Assembly: GCA_964493075.1 (NCBI GenBank)
Contig: CAZBNU010000001.1
Span: forward strand, 1-64,000
Direction: 5' to 3'
DNA length: 64,000 nt
Source of the DNA: SLFT01 sp964493075
GTDB taxonomy: Bacteria; Hydrogenedentota; Hydrogenedentia; Hydrogenedentales; CAITNO01
The stretch's first letter is position 1. The number at the start of each line of letters is the position of its first letter. The notes under the pieces were generated by a model. It made no database searches. It saw only the letters and a list, made by a program, of their open reading frames with translations, and was not told the DNA's origin. Positions 1 to 7,745 of the stretch are shown here, one piece after another. The translations under genes and the position numbers were made by a program.

Positions 1-1
1 C

Positions 2-148
2 CCCGTCTACTTTTTGATCAACCGCCTTCACCTCTTCACCCCTACCATTCAACGCCAATACCTACAACAACGCAAAGCCCGCAAACTAATAAGTAGGAGC
101 GCCAATCATTCTTTGGCCATGGCGGATGCAAAACATGCCATATTGTGA
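2..148 (+). CDS. C-terminal fragment of an unidentified protein (5' end outside window)
   Basis: Frame 2 is open from the window edge to a TGA at 146-148 and encodes about 48 residues, starting PVYFLINRLHLF and rich in Arg, Gln and Lys afterwards (QRQYLQQRKARKL). A hydrophobic segment followed by a basic tail would suit the end of a membrane protein, but no family is recognisable. The other two forward frames close earlier or are proline-rich. The last third overlaps a small hairpin (GCCAA/TTGGC at 101-117), so the true protein end is uncertain. This could also be non-coding. Confidence 0.3.
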   Translation, partial: PVYFLINRLHLFTPTIQRQYLQQRKARKLISRSANHSLAMADAKHAIL

Positions 149-162
149 GAGCGCCTGTGTCT

Positions 163-205
163 GTCCGTGTCTGTCCGTGCTGTCCGTGTGGTCCGTGTGG
201 TCCAC
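163..205. repeat. Short tandem array, GTCCGTG units at 9-10 bp spacing
   Basis: GTCCGTG starts at 163, 173, 182 and 191, and a degenerate GTCCAC starts at 200, giving spacings of 10, 9, 9 and 9. The array lies between the fragment ending at 148 and the A-rich stretch, outside any credible gene. A second array with the same 9-bp period but a GTCCCTT core lies at 63081-63122, so this looks like a genome-wide class of intergenic repeat rather than a one-off. Function is unknown. Confidence 0.7.
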
Positions 206-319
206 AGCACACATGATATCTTGGAGGAACTCACCACCATAAAAAATAAAAACCACAACATAGCGTAGTTTTATAAAGAACAACACACTATATATTGTAC
301 TTTCAGGAAAAACAAGCCG

Positions 320-416
320 AAAAAAAAAACGTTAAAAAACATCGAAAAAGTGGTCAAAAATGTCAAGAAACGCATAAAAATGGCAAAAAAAAGCATGAAA
401 TGAGGTCAAAACGAAA
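320..416. other. A-tracts phased with the DNA helical repeat (probable curved DNA)
   Basis: Runs of three or more A lie at 320-329, 334-339, 345-349, 356-360, 368-370, 376-380, 385-392, 398-400, 408-411 and 414-416. From 334 to 411 their centres are about 10.5 bp apart (336.5, 347, 358, 369, 378, 388.5, 399, 409.5). A-tracts in phase with the helix bend DNA additively. The stretch lies 3' of the M48 protease gene, which ends at 450 on the minus strand. A plus-strand reading frame crosses it, but it is lysine-rich low-complexity and continues antisense through the protease gene, so I do not call it coding. Confidence 0.6.
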
Positions 417-449
417 CACTTTTAACCGGTTTAGGCTGGTTGCCCCACC

Positions 450-1805
450 CTATTTCGGCACGTCATGTATCTTACCGCAGCGAACGCATTTCACCTTGGG
501 CTTGTTGTATTCGGGGGGGAGTTTGATGCGGATGCCACAGTCGCAGGTGATGAACTTGAAGTTGTTCATGCGGCGGAGCATGTCGCCGGTGTCGCGTTGC
601 CGCTGGCGGGCGGTAGCTTCGGGGATGCTGGCATTGGCAGCTTTTGCCATGCCTGCGATTGCCCCAAGTGTTGCGGCGGATACGCCTGGCACATCTCCCA
701 CTCCGGGGATGCCAGCGGCACGTGCTGCCTGGTGGGGCTTGGACTTTTCTTCTGCCAATGCGGACTTCGGAATCTTCGCCTTGCCGGGACCGTCCACTTT
801 ATTCCATGCCGCTGCATAGTCTGCATAGGACGCGCCGCCGCCCATGCTGCGCAGGATACGCACCCGTTCCTCAATAGGTGGGTGGGTACTGGTAAGGGAG
901 GAAAAAGAGCGCTGTCCCGCTTCAAGCGGATTGATGATATACATGGGCGCGGTGGCCTTGCTGATTTTCTTTTTGTCGCCCGGATTCCCTGCAATCACCT
1001 CAAGGGCGCTTGCCAAGCCTTCCGGGTAGCGCGTAAATACCGCACCCCCGGCATCAGCAAGATACTCGCGTTGACGCGAACAAGCGAAGTACAGCATTTG
1101 CGCCAGTATGGGCGCTACGATGGCGAGCACAAGCGCCACCACCAGCAGTATCAGTTTCGCAGCACCCTCGTCCTTGGAAGAACGGCGGGAACTGTACCGA
1201 CGCGAACCTGTCAGGCTTGAATACCACATCATGCGCAGGAACACTTCGGTGATCATGATGATGGAACCCACCATGATGCCTGCCATGGTCATAAACAGCA
1301 CATCCCGGTTCTTGATGTGCGCAATTTCATGGGCGACCACGCCCTGCAACTGGTCGCGGTTCAGCTTCGCCAGCAACCCCGCTGTAACAGCAACACAGGC
1401 GTGTTCCGGATCGCGCCCGGCGGCAAAGGCGTTCAGGGTCATGTCCTCGATGATATACACCTTCGGTGGCTTGGGAAGTTGCGCGGCAATGGTCATCTCC
1501 TCAACAATGTTAAACAGCCGCGGATGATCACCATGCTCGATCTCCCGCGCACCCGCCGCCGCCATCAACAACTTGTCGCCGGAAAAATAGGCGGCTGTCG
1601 CTTGGGTACCCCATATCAGGAATGCAATACCCAAACCAATAATCCCGCCCCACGGCATGTAGAGAATGGCATCCCCAAAGGTGACCGGCTCCGTTGTGGG
1701 AAACACGACAAAACCAATGGTGAAGCCCACAGCCATAAGCAGGAGCAACATGAAAAACATGAGCACCATGGATTTGCGTTTGTTGGCGCGTATTAGTTCA
1801 AACAT
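450..1805 (-). CDS. M48 family membrane metalloprotease (HtpX-like) with C-terminal zinc ribbon
   Basis: This is an integral-membrane zinc endopeptidase of the HtpX/Ste24 family, usually involved in quality control of membrane proteins. It is 451 residues long with two N-terminal transmembrane segments (about 13-35 and 50-75). The zinc site VVAHEIAHIKNRD has HEIAH at 159-163, two more hydrophobic segments follow, and the third ligand lies in REYLADAGG. The last about 35 residues carry C-D-C and C-V-R-C pairs, a rubredoxin-like zinc ribbon not found in short HtpX proteins. It follows lemA by 18 bp, a pairing common in bacteria, and has no clear Shine-Dalgarno, so translation may depend on lemA read-through. 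The family is certain; the substrate is unknown. Confidence 0.93.
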   Translation of the reverse strand: MFELIRANKRKSMVLMFFMLLLLMAVGFTIGFVVFPTTEPVTFGDAILYMPWGGIIGLGIAFLIWGTQATAAYFSGDKLLMAAAGAREIEHGDHPRLFNIVEEMTIAAQLPKPPKVYIIEDMTLNAFAAGRDPEHACVAVTAGLLAKLNRDQLQGVVAHEIAHIKNRDVLFMTMAGIMVGSIIMITEVFLRMMWYSSLTGSRRYSSRRSSKDEGAAKLILLVVALVLAIVAPILAQMLYFACSRQREYLADAGGAVFTRYPEGLASALEVIAGNPGDKKKISKATAPMYIINPLEAGQRSFSSLTSTHPPIEERVRILRSMGGGASYADYAAAWNKVDGPGKAKIPKSALAEEKSKPHQAARAAGIPGVGDVPGVSAATLGAIAGMAKAANASIPEATARQRQRDTGDMLRRMNNFKFITCDCGIRIKLPPEYNKPKVKCVRCGKIHDVPK

Positions 1806-1823
1806 TTGAGTGGGGTCTAATGG

Positions 1824-2390
1824 TTAGGAAAAAGAAACCTTGGGCACTTCACGTTCAGCGGCATTCTCGATTTCAAAGAAATCGGACTTGGCGAAGTTGA
1901 ACATGCCCGCAATGATGTTGCTCGGGAACATTTCAATCTTATTATTGAACACCATCACGGCATCATTGTAAGCCTGCCGCGCAAAACTGATCTTGTTCTC
2001 GGTCGAGGTCAGTTCCTCCTGGATTTGCAGGAAGTTTTCATTGGCTTTCAGGTCGGGGTAGTTCTCCACCACCACGAAGAAATTACTGAGCGCCTGGCTC
2101 AACCCACCTTCAGCAGCGCCCTGTTCGGCAGGGCCGTTTGCCTTCTGGGCAAGGTTGCGCGCCTCAGTAATTTTCTCGAAGGTTTCCCGTTCGTGGGTCA
2201 TGTAGCCCTTGGCGGTCTCCACCAGGTTCGGTATCAGATCGTGTCGCCGCTTCAATTGCACGTCAATCTGCGACCAGGCATTCTTCACGGCATTGCGCAG
2301 GCGCACCAGCCCGTTGTACATGCCAACAACCCACATAACCAGTACCAGCAATACAGCCAGTAATATAATCAGCACTAATACGGCAGCCAT
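1824..2390 (-). CDS. lemA: LemA family protein
   Basis: This 188-residue protein has one N-terminal transmembrane helix (about 3-23) followed by a largely helical cytoplasmic domain with the LemA signature NAWSQIDVQLKRRHDLIPNLV and, later, NNKIEMFPSNIIAGMF. Length and layout match the family. LemA proteins are membrane-anchored helical-bundle proteins of unclear function that are often encoded beside HtpX/M48 proteases, as here. The start has a good AAGGAG about 9 nt upstream. The gene sits between the zf-TFIIB gene (18 bp upstream) and the protease (18 bp downstream), so the three probably form one transcript. Confidence 0.95.
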   Translation of the reverse strand: MAAVLVLIILLAVLLVLVMWVVGMYNGLVRLRNAVKNAWSQIDVQLKRRHDLIPNLVETAKGYMTHERETFEKITEARNLAQKANGPAEQGAAEGGLSQALSNFFVVVENYPDLKANENFLQIQEELTSTENKISFARQAYNDAVMVFNNKIEMFPSNIIAGMFNFAKSDFFEIENAAEREVPKVSFS

Positions 2391-2408
2391 ACTAAAACTC
2401 CTTTTCCG

Positions 2409-2834
2409 TTAAGTTTGTTGAGACGCCTCATTCTGCTTTGACTCGGCAGACTCGGGAAATATCTGGCGCAGCCAGTGAATCACCGGAGACTCCACACCAC
2501 TGGCGTTTCCATGTTTGAGAATAGAAAGCAACTCACCCTTATCGAACCATAGTCCATGTCCGTCAGAACAGTAATCATAAACAACGGGCTCTGGTCCGCC
2601 TGTAACTGCTTTACCCATGGGCGCATCACAAATAGGACAGGGGCGCAATGCTTCCCCTTTTGCTTCGGCTGGATTACCCCCTGTCAAAAAGCCCTGCGTT
2701 ATTGACTGGTCGCCAAACAACAGTTCAAGTTCACCTTCATCGAGCCAGACACCGCAACAGCAATCGCAGTAATCTACCTCGATTTCTTCATACTCGATGA
2801 CAAGCATCGGTTCTTTGCATACTGGGCATTCCAT
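2409..2834 (-). CDS. Two-zinc-ribbon protein (zf-TFIIB type)
   Basis: This 141-residue soluble protein has two similar zinc ribbons: CPVCKEP at the N-terminus paired with CDCCCGVWLDEGE, and CPICDAP paired with DYCSDGHGLWFDKGE. The C-x2-C...C-x2-C-G-x-W-x-D-x-G-E pattern is that of the zf-TFIIB family. Its role in bacteria is unknown; it may bind nucleic acid or act as a metal chaperone. It is the first gene of the lemA-protease operon. The ATG lacks a Shine-Dalgarno and lies only 6 nt below a good -10 element, implying a leaderless mRNA. The adjacent protease also carries a zinc ribbon, so the operon repeats the theme. Confidence 0.85.
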   Translation of the reverse strand: MECPVCKEPMLVIEYEEIEVDYCDCCCGVWLDEGELELLFGDQSITQGFLTGGNPAEAKGEALRPCPICDAPMGKAVTGGPEPVVYDYCSDGHGLWFDKGELLSILKHGNASGVESPVIHWLRQIFPESAESKQNEASQQT

Positions 2835-2840
2835 AACTAC

Positions 2841-2870
2841 ATTGTAAAGGTACTACAGTCGAATAGTCAA
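2841..2870 (-). promoter_or_regulatory. Sigma70-type promoter giving a leaderless zf-TFIIB-lemA-protease mRNA
   Basis: On the minus strand, TTGACT (2870-2865) and TACAAT (2846-2841) are separated by 18 bp, each matching the consensus at 5 of 6 positions. The ATG of the zf-TFIIB gene is at 2834, so transcription should start at or within a base or two of the start codon. No Shine-Dalgarno is visible in between. Confidence 0.55.
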
Positions 2871-2975
2871 TCATTTTGAAACTTCCCACACGAACAGTGT
2901 GTCCATTACTCAGGGATAGGACAACAGTCTGATCCCAAAATGCAGAATTCAAAAAGTCTTTATGAGGATATAACC

Positions 2976-3926
2976 ATGAGAAAAATCCTGGCGACCACGT
3001 TTCTTATTGTCGTCCTGGTCCCGCTACTTCTAGCCACGTACATCACATTTCTATACTTGCAGAATGATTACATTGGCGTTGCAACAGACTTCTCAAGAAG
3101 CCGATATGCCAAAGAGGTCCCGCCCTCGCTTGCGGCACCCTTTACCATTAAAATCGTAACCTTTAATATCCAGGATTTGTGGGTTGTGGGCCAAAACCGG
3201 CCTGCACGTATGCGGCATATTGCCAGAGTACTCACCGAACTGGACCCGGACGTAGTCGGTTTTCAAGAGGCGTTTATTGCAGAAGACCGCGCCATTCTGA
3301 TGAACGCCCTTGAAGGTTCACGGCTGCGCTACCACCACTATTATCCAAGCGGCACCGGCGGCAGCGGACTGTTAATCAGCAGTTGCTGGCCTGTCCATGA
3401 AATTTATTTTAAGCGCTACTCCCAATCGGGACCGGCATATCGTGTCTGGGAAGGCGATTTCTGGGGCGGCAAAGGGGCAGCACTGGCGCGTATCGAAACA
3501 CCTGTCGGCATGATTGATTTTTACTGTACCCACGCCCAGGCAGGGTATGGCCGTCCCAACTATCAATCAGTTCGTATAAGCCAAATGGCGGAATTGGCTG
3601 CTTTCATAAGAGGTTCCAAAATGAGAAACAGCCCCGCCTTCCTTGTTGGTGACATGAACTGCCGCATAGGCAACGAAGATTATGAAACGGTAATTGCTCG
3701 CGCCAACCTGATACGTCTCATGAACCTGGACAGCCGTATTGACCATATCTTTGGCGTAAACGATAGCAGCTACACCTTTGAAACACTGGACACAATCCGT
3801 ATCGCAGAAAAAATTAGTGAAAACGGAAAAACGTTCTCACTGAGCGATCATCCAGGTTATATGAGCACTATACGCGTAACTTTCGCTTTGCCTACAACAG
3901 AAGAAATGCTCGCGCATTCACCGTGA
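2976..3926 (+). CDS. Endonuclease/exonuclease/phosphatase-fold hydrolase, membrane-anchored or secreted
   Basis: This protein has about 316 residues. An N-terminal hydrophobic segment (MRKILATTFLIVVLVPLLL) acts as signal anchor. The EEP (DNase I/neutral sphingomyelinase-like) motifs then follow in order: TFNIQDLW, VVGFQEAF with the catalytic Glu, VGDMNC and SDHPGY with the catalytic His. The export signal favours an extracytoplasmic phosphodiesterase or phosphatase acting on a lipid headgroup or nucleotide, but the substrate cannot be read. An upstream in-frame ATG at 2940 exists; I chose 2976 because GAGG lies 8 nt before it and the signal sequence begins there. It is divergent from the zf-TFIIB gene and is followed by about 200 bp without a gene. 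Confidence 0.85.
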   Translation: MRKILATTFLIVVLVPLLLATYITFLYLQNDYIGVATDFSRSRYAKEVPPSLAAPFTIKIVTFNIQDLWVVGQNRPARMRHIARVLTELDPDVVGFQEAFIAEDRAILMNALEGSRLRYHHYYPSGTGGSGLLISSCWPVHEIYFKRYSQSGPAYRVWEGDFWGGKGAALARIETPVGMIDFYCTHAQAGYGRPNYQSVRISQMAELAAFIRGSKMRNSPAFLVGDMNCRIGNEDYETVIARANLIRLMNLDSRIDHIFGVNDSSYTFETLDTIRIAEKISENGKTFSLSDHPGYMSTIRVTFALPTTEEMLAHSP

Positions 3927-3935
3927 GCGCACGGT
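3920..3935. other. Perfect stem-loop at the stop codon (6-bp arms)
   Basis: ACCGTG-AGCG-CACGGT is a perfect 6-bp inverted repeat with a 4-nt loop that overlaps the TGA of the hydrolase gene. No U-run follows, so it is not a classical intrinsic terminator. It may stabilise the mRNA 3' end or be chance. Confidence 0.3.
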
Positions 3936-4127
3936 TCACTCAACAAAACTTCTTCGCAAAATTTCTGCTGCAATAGGCCTGCAAATATGCTATGATAAAG
4001 TCGTGTTTGACTGGCGCAGAATAAGTCTTATTTGTTAAATCCGTCTTATGCGCCTGTTTATACGCCATTGTTTGTAATACACCCTTGTGCTACCATGAAG
4101 CAATACAAAACCATAAGGAATCTGGTC

Positions 4128-5165
4128 ATGCAGTTTGAAGGATTGATTGTGGGTGTTCCCAGGGAAATCATGCCGGGCGAAAAACGGGTGGCGTTAACTC
4201 CTGAAATCGTAGCACGACTGACGGCAGGTGGCGCACAAGTCGTTGTGGAAACCAACGCAGGTTTGGCGGCGTTCTTCACCGATACCGACTATGAAAAAGC
4301 AGGTGCACGTGTTGTCTCTCACGTAACGGAACTCTACGAAGCTGCACAGGTTATCCTGAAAGTCAAGGAGCCGCGCTTTGATGAACAGGCGCAACGTCAT
4401 GAAGCAACTCTTCTCCGCGAAGGCCAATGGCTGATTACTTTTATGCATCCCGCCGCGCCGGTGAACCACGATATGGTGGAATTGGTTGCAGAACGCAAGG
4501 CCACCGCACTAACGCTCGACGGCATTCCCCGCATTACACGGGCGCAGCCCATGGACGCCCTTACCTCAATGAGTACCGTGGCCGGGTACAAAGCGGTACT
4601 CATGGCAGCCAGCGACCTGGCACGTTTCATTCCCATGGTAGGCACCGCAGTCGGCGTCACACAACCCGCACAGGTGCTGGTCGTTGGCGCTGGTGTTGCT
4701 GGCCTTCAGGCCCTTGCCACCGCAAAACGNNNNNNNNNNNNNNNNNNNNNNNNNNNNNNNNNNNNNNNNNNNNNNNNNNNNNNNNNNNNNNNNNNNNNNN
4801 NNNNNNNNNNNNNNNNNNNNNNNNNNNNNACGGAGGATATGGTGCGTTCCATGGAGCCCGGCGCGGTAATCGTTGATATTGCCATTGACCAGGGCGGTAA
4901 CTGCGCGCTGACCGAACGAGGCCAGATTGTCCGAAAGCATGGCATCTCCATTCATGGTATACAGAATCTCCCCGGCACGGTTCCCACTGCCTCCACCTGG
5001 CTGTTTGCCAATAACATTTTTAATTTCCTGGCCTATCTCTACACCAAGGGAACGCTGACGCTGGATATGGACGATGAAATTGTAAGGTCGGCGCTGGTCA
5101 CGCACCAGGGAAATATTGTACACGCTGGTTATCTTGAAAATGTGGCTGAAACCAAGACGGAGTAA
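4128..5165 (+). CDS. pntAA: NAD(P) transhydrogenase subunit alpha, part 1 (NAD(H)-binding; interrupted by scaffold gap)
   Basis: This is the NAD(H)-binding domain I of proton-translocating transhydrogenase, which transfers hydride between NADH and NADP+ coupled to proton flow. The N-terminus VGVPREIMPGEKRVALTPE is the classic alanine dehydrogenase/PntA signature. VVGAGVAGLQALATAK is the Rossmann glycine motif, and the end runs from MVRSMEPGAVIVDIAIDQGG to the C-terminus. I chose the ATG at 4128 over in-frame starts at 4032 and 4095 because AGGAA lies 7 nt upstream and the homologous region begins there. The 100-N block removes the middle; in this family about 85-90 residues separate the flanking motifs, so roughly 250-270 bp are missing. 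It heads the transhydrogenase operon. Confidence 0.93.
   Translation: MQFEGLIVGVPREIMPGEKRVALTPEIVARLTAGGAQVVVETNAGLAAFFTDTDYEKAGARVVSHVTELYEAAQVILKVKEPRFDEQAQRHEATLLREGQWLITFMHPAAPVNHDMVELVAERKATALTLDGIPRITRAQPMDALTSMSTVAGYKAVLMAASDLARFIPMVGTAVGVTQPAQVLVVGAGVAGLQALATAKXXXXXXXXXXXXXXXXXXXXXXXXXXXXXXXXXXTEDMVRSMEPGAVIVDIAIDQGGNCALTERGQIVRKHGISIHGIQNLPGTVPTASTWLFANNIFNFLAYLYTKGTLTLDMDDEIVRSALVTHQGNIVHAGYLENVAETKTE
4730..4829. other. Assembly gap (100 N) inside pntAA
   Basis: Exactly 100 N. The flanks are in the same frame, but the family needs about 85-90 residues here, whereas 100 bp would allow about 33. The block is a fixed-size placeholder. Confidence 0.95.
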
Positions 5166-5170
5166 CCGCC

Positions 5171-5458
5171 ATGAACTTGATATTTCTGTTGGCAGTACTG
5201 GCAATCGCCACCGTTCTCGGCTATAGACTCCTTCGCGCAGTGCCGCCCATGCTGCATACCCCGCTTATGTCAGGTATGAACGCCTTGTCCGGAATTACCC
5301 TGCTTGCAGCGCTGGCCGTTGCAGGCGTTGCCACAGGAGAGCGTTATCTGGGCGCACTTGCCATCGTACTCGCCGGCATCAATGTGGTCGGTGGATTTTT
5401 GCTGACCCACCGCATGTTGCGCATGTTTCGCAAGCAACGCGAGGACAAGAAGTCATGA
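5171..5458 (+). CDS. pntAB: NAD(P) transhydrogenase subunit alpha, part 2 (membrane)
   Basis: This 95-residue protein has three hydrophobic helices and the conserved stretch PMLHTPLMSGMNALSGI, diagnostic of the small membrane subunit (domain II, N-terminal part) in three-gene transhydrogenases such as that of Rhodospirillum. It starts 5 bp after pntAA with CGGAG upstream and overlaps pntB by 4 bp (ATGA), so translation is coupled. Together with PntB it forms the transmembrane proton channel. Confidence 0.93.
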   Translation: MNLIFLLAVLAIATVLGYRLLRAVPPMLHTPLMSGMNALSGITLLAALAVAGVATGERYLGALAIVLAGINVVGGFLLTHRMLRMFRKQREDKKS

Positions 5459-6840
5459 GCAGCGTCTTATACACCTGCGGCATCCTAGCCTGTGTTGCAG
5501 GCGTTATCGCCGGAATACGCCTGATGAACTCGCCGCGCACCGCCGTAGTGGGCAACCTGCTGGGCGCCTGCGCACTGGGCATGGGCGTCCTGCTGACCCT
5601 GGTACGGGAAGAACTGATAACTCACCCCTTGGTCTGGTGTGCACTTCTGCTCAGCATCGTGTTGGGCGGCGCGCTGGCCTTTGTGGTTAAGACCATACAA
5701 ATGCCTCAAACCGTTGGATTATTAAACGGGTTGGGCGGCGCAGCCTCTGCGCTGGTCGGTCTGGCGATTTTGCTGGGAAACAATGAGGCCTATGCCAGTG
5801 AACGCGGCGCTTCCGCGCTGGCGCTTATCGTGGGTGCCGTTACCTTCAGCGGCAGTCTTGCAGCGGCAGGTAAGTTGTCTGGCATTCTGGCGCAAAAGCC
5901 TGTACATGTCCCCAACTACCGGTTTATCGCCAGCACCCTTGTGGTTATTCTTGTGGCAGCCCTTGCCTGGTTAACACTGTTTGCCACGCCCGTTGTAGCC
6001 GTAACTGCACTGCTGATTGCCCTGGTGCTTGGTCTTCTCTTTGCGATTCGTATTGGCGGGGCAGACATGCCCATCACCATCTCGCTGCTTAATTCCATGT
6101 CCGGCATATCCGCAGCCATTGCCGGATTTGCGGTAAATAACCTGCTGTTGGTGGCGGTGGGCGCCATCGTCGGTGCGGCAGGGTTCATACTCACCCGCAT
6201 CATGTGTGACGCCATGAACCGATCCCTGACTCAGGTATTGGCAGGGGCAACCACGGCGCATGTGCCCATAGCACAGGCGAAAACCGAAACCAATTCGGCA
6301 GTAGAAGAAAAGACGAATAAACCGGACAAACCTGACACTGCCCTGCTATTACAAAATGCACGGAGCGTCATCATCGTACCCGGTTATGGCATGGCGCTTT
6401 CTCAGGCGCAGGAGGCGGTTAAAGAACTCACAGATACGCTGCAAGAACGGGACAAGTCCGTTAAGTTCGCCATTCACCCTGTTGCAGGAAGAATGCCCGG
6501 CCACATGCACGTACTGCTTGCCGAAGTGGATATCCCCTATGACATGCTCTTCGAGATGGACGCCATCAATGAAGAATTCGCCACTACCGATCTTGTCATT
6601 GTGGTTGGCGCAAACGATGTGGTCAATCCCGCCGCATCCACGGCCGAAAATACGCCTATCTACGGCATGCCCATATTGAAGGCAGGCACTGCCGCATACG
6701 TACTGGTATGCAATCTGGACGACAAGCCCGGCTATGCAGGGGTGCCCAACAGCCTCTACACCCAGGATAATGTCACACTTATAGAAGGCAACGCCGCAGA
6801 AACGGTGCGAGCACTCACGGCTTGCCTTAAACAGGAGTAA
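5455..6840 (+). CDS. pntB: NAD(P) transhydrogenase subunit beta
   Basis: This 461-residue protein, the usual PntB length, has eight or nine transmembrane helices over about residues 1-265 and a soluble C-terminal NADP(H)-binding domain III. Conserved motifs are PGYGMALSQAQ, AGRMPGHMHVLLAE and GANDVVNPAA. A charged linker (about 275-300) joins the two parts. It overlaps pntAB by the ATGA at 5455-5458. The enzyme normally makes NADPH from NADH using the proton gradient. Downstream, only 6 bp separate it from the TIM-barrel gene, which suggests that gene is co-transcribed. Confidence 0.96.
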   Translation: MSSVLYTCGILACVAGVIAGIRLMNSPRTAVVGNLLGACALGMGVLLTLVREELITHPLVWCALLLSIVLGGALAFVVKTIQMPQTVGLLNGLGGAASALVGLAILLGNNEAYASERGASALALIVGAVTFSGSLAAAGKLSGILAQKPVHVPNYRFIASTLVVILVAALAWLTLFATPVVAVTALLIALVLGLLFAIRIGGADMPITISLLNSMSGISAAIAGFAVNNLLLVAVGAIVGAAGFILTRIMCDAMNRSLTQVLAGATTAHVPIAQAKTETNSAVEEKTNKPDKPDTALLLQNARSVIIVPGYGMALSQAQEAVKELTDTLQERDKSVKFAIHPVAGRMPGHMHVLLAEVDIPYDMLFEMDAINEEFATTDLVIVVGANDVVNPAASTAENTPIYGMPILKAGTAAYVLVCNLDDKPGYAGVPNSLYTQDNVTLIEGNAAETVRALTACLKQE

Positions 6841-6846
6841 TCAGGC

Positions 6847-7719
6847 ATGAAAAGAAATACCATGACGCGACGTGCTGCCTTAACCACCATTGCAGCAACT
6901 TCAGGGGTTGTTATCGGAACAGGCCGTGCAGAAGCACAAACCGCCCCTGCCACTCCCGGCAAAGGCAGATTAAAGCAGGGCGTAAGCCGCTGGTGCTTTG
7001 GGCGTATCAAACTGGATGAACTGACCCGGGAAGCAAAGGCTATGGGAATTTCCGGTATAGACCTGCTTGGTCCGGAAGACTGGAGCATCGTGCAGGAAAA
7101 TGGCCTCACGTGCAGTATGCCGAATGGACCCGGGGGCATTAAGGAGGGATGGAACTCGCCCGACAATCATGAAAAACTTATCAAGGGAGCAGAAGAACTT
7201 ATGCCAAAGATAGCGGCAGCCGGACTGAAAAACATGATTGTCATGTCCGGGAATCGAGGCAACATTTCCGATGAGGAGGGCATTGAAAATTGTGCGCGCG
7301 GTCTGGAGAAAATACTTCCTCTTGCCGAATCGCTGGACATTACCCTGCACATGGAACTGCTGAACAGCAAGCGCGACCACAAGGATTATCATTGCGACCG
7401 TACCGCCTGGGGCGTAGCCGTAGCGAAGAAACTGGGTAGTCCCCGCTTCAAACTGCTCTACGATATCTACCACATGCAGATCATGGAAGGGGATGTCATC
7501 GCCACCATACAGGAAAACATTGACTATATCGGCCACTTCCACACCGGCGGGGTGCCAGGCCGCAACGAGATTGACGAAACTCAGGAACTGAATTACCGCC
7601 GTATCTGCGAAGCCATCGCCGATACCGGCTTCGACGGCTACCTTGCCCACGAATTTGTGCCGCGCCAGAGGGACGCCCTCGCGTCATTGCGCCGCGCCGT
7701 TGAGATTTGTACCGTGTAG
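6847..7719 (+). CDS. Tat-exported TIM-barrel sugar isomerase, hydroxypyruvate isomerase-like
   Basis: This 290-residue protein opens with a twin-arginine signal (MTRRAALTTIAATSGVVIG, then an A-x-A cleavage region), so it is probably exported folded. The rest is an AP-endonuclease-2/xylose-isomerase-type TIM barrel. LHMELLN carries the metal-binding Glu, LYDIYHMQIMEGD and GHFHTGGVPGRNEID follow, and NYRRICEAIADTGFDGYLAHEF closes the barrel; the middle motifs are characteristic of hydroxypyruvate isomerase (Hyi) relatives. An AGGAG overlapping the pntB stop sets the start. The substrate in an exported setting is unlikely to be hydroxypyruvate itself; a sugar or keto-sugar is an inference. Confidence 0.85.
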   Translation: MKRNTMTRRAALTTIAATSGVVIGTGRAEAQTAPATPGKGRLKQGVSRWCFGRIKLDELTREAKAMGISGIDLLGPEDWSIVQENGLTCSMPNGPGGIKEGWNSPDNHEKLIKGAEELMPKIAAAGLKNMIVMSGNRGNISDEEGIENCARGLEKILPLAESLDITLHMELLNSKRDHKDYHCDRTAWGVAVAKKLGSPRFKLLYDIYHMQIMEGDVIATIQENIDYIGHFHTGGVPGRNEIDETQELNYRRICEAIADTGFDGYLAHEFVPRQRDALASLRRAVEICTV

Positions 7720-7745
7720 CAATCCTTGCTTCGCACAGATCAAGC

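Noticed and set aside
101..117. GCCAA/TTGGC hairpin after GTAGGAGC, reminiscent of REP elements
   Set aside because: Single copy in the window with only a 5-bp stem; cannot be separated from chance.
163..205. CRISPR array
   Set aside because: Units of 7 bp at 9-bp period with no spacers of 25-40 bp and no cas genes.
295..819. Plus-strand open frame of 174 codons across the A-tracts and protease end
   Set aside because: Lysine-rich low complexity from the A-tracts, then antisense to the well-supported M48 protease; no ribosome site.
465..1220. Plus-strand frame of 251 codons inside the protease gene
   Set aside because: Antisense shadow of a gene with a full set of M48 motifs.
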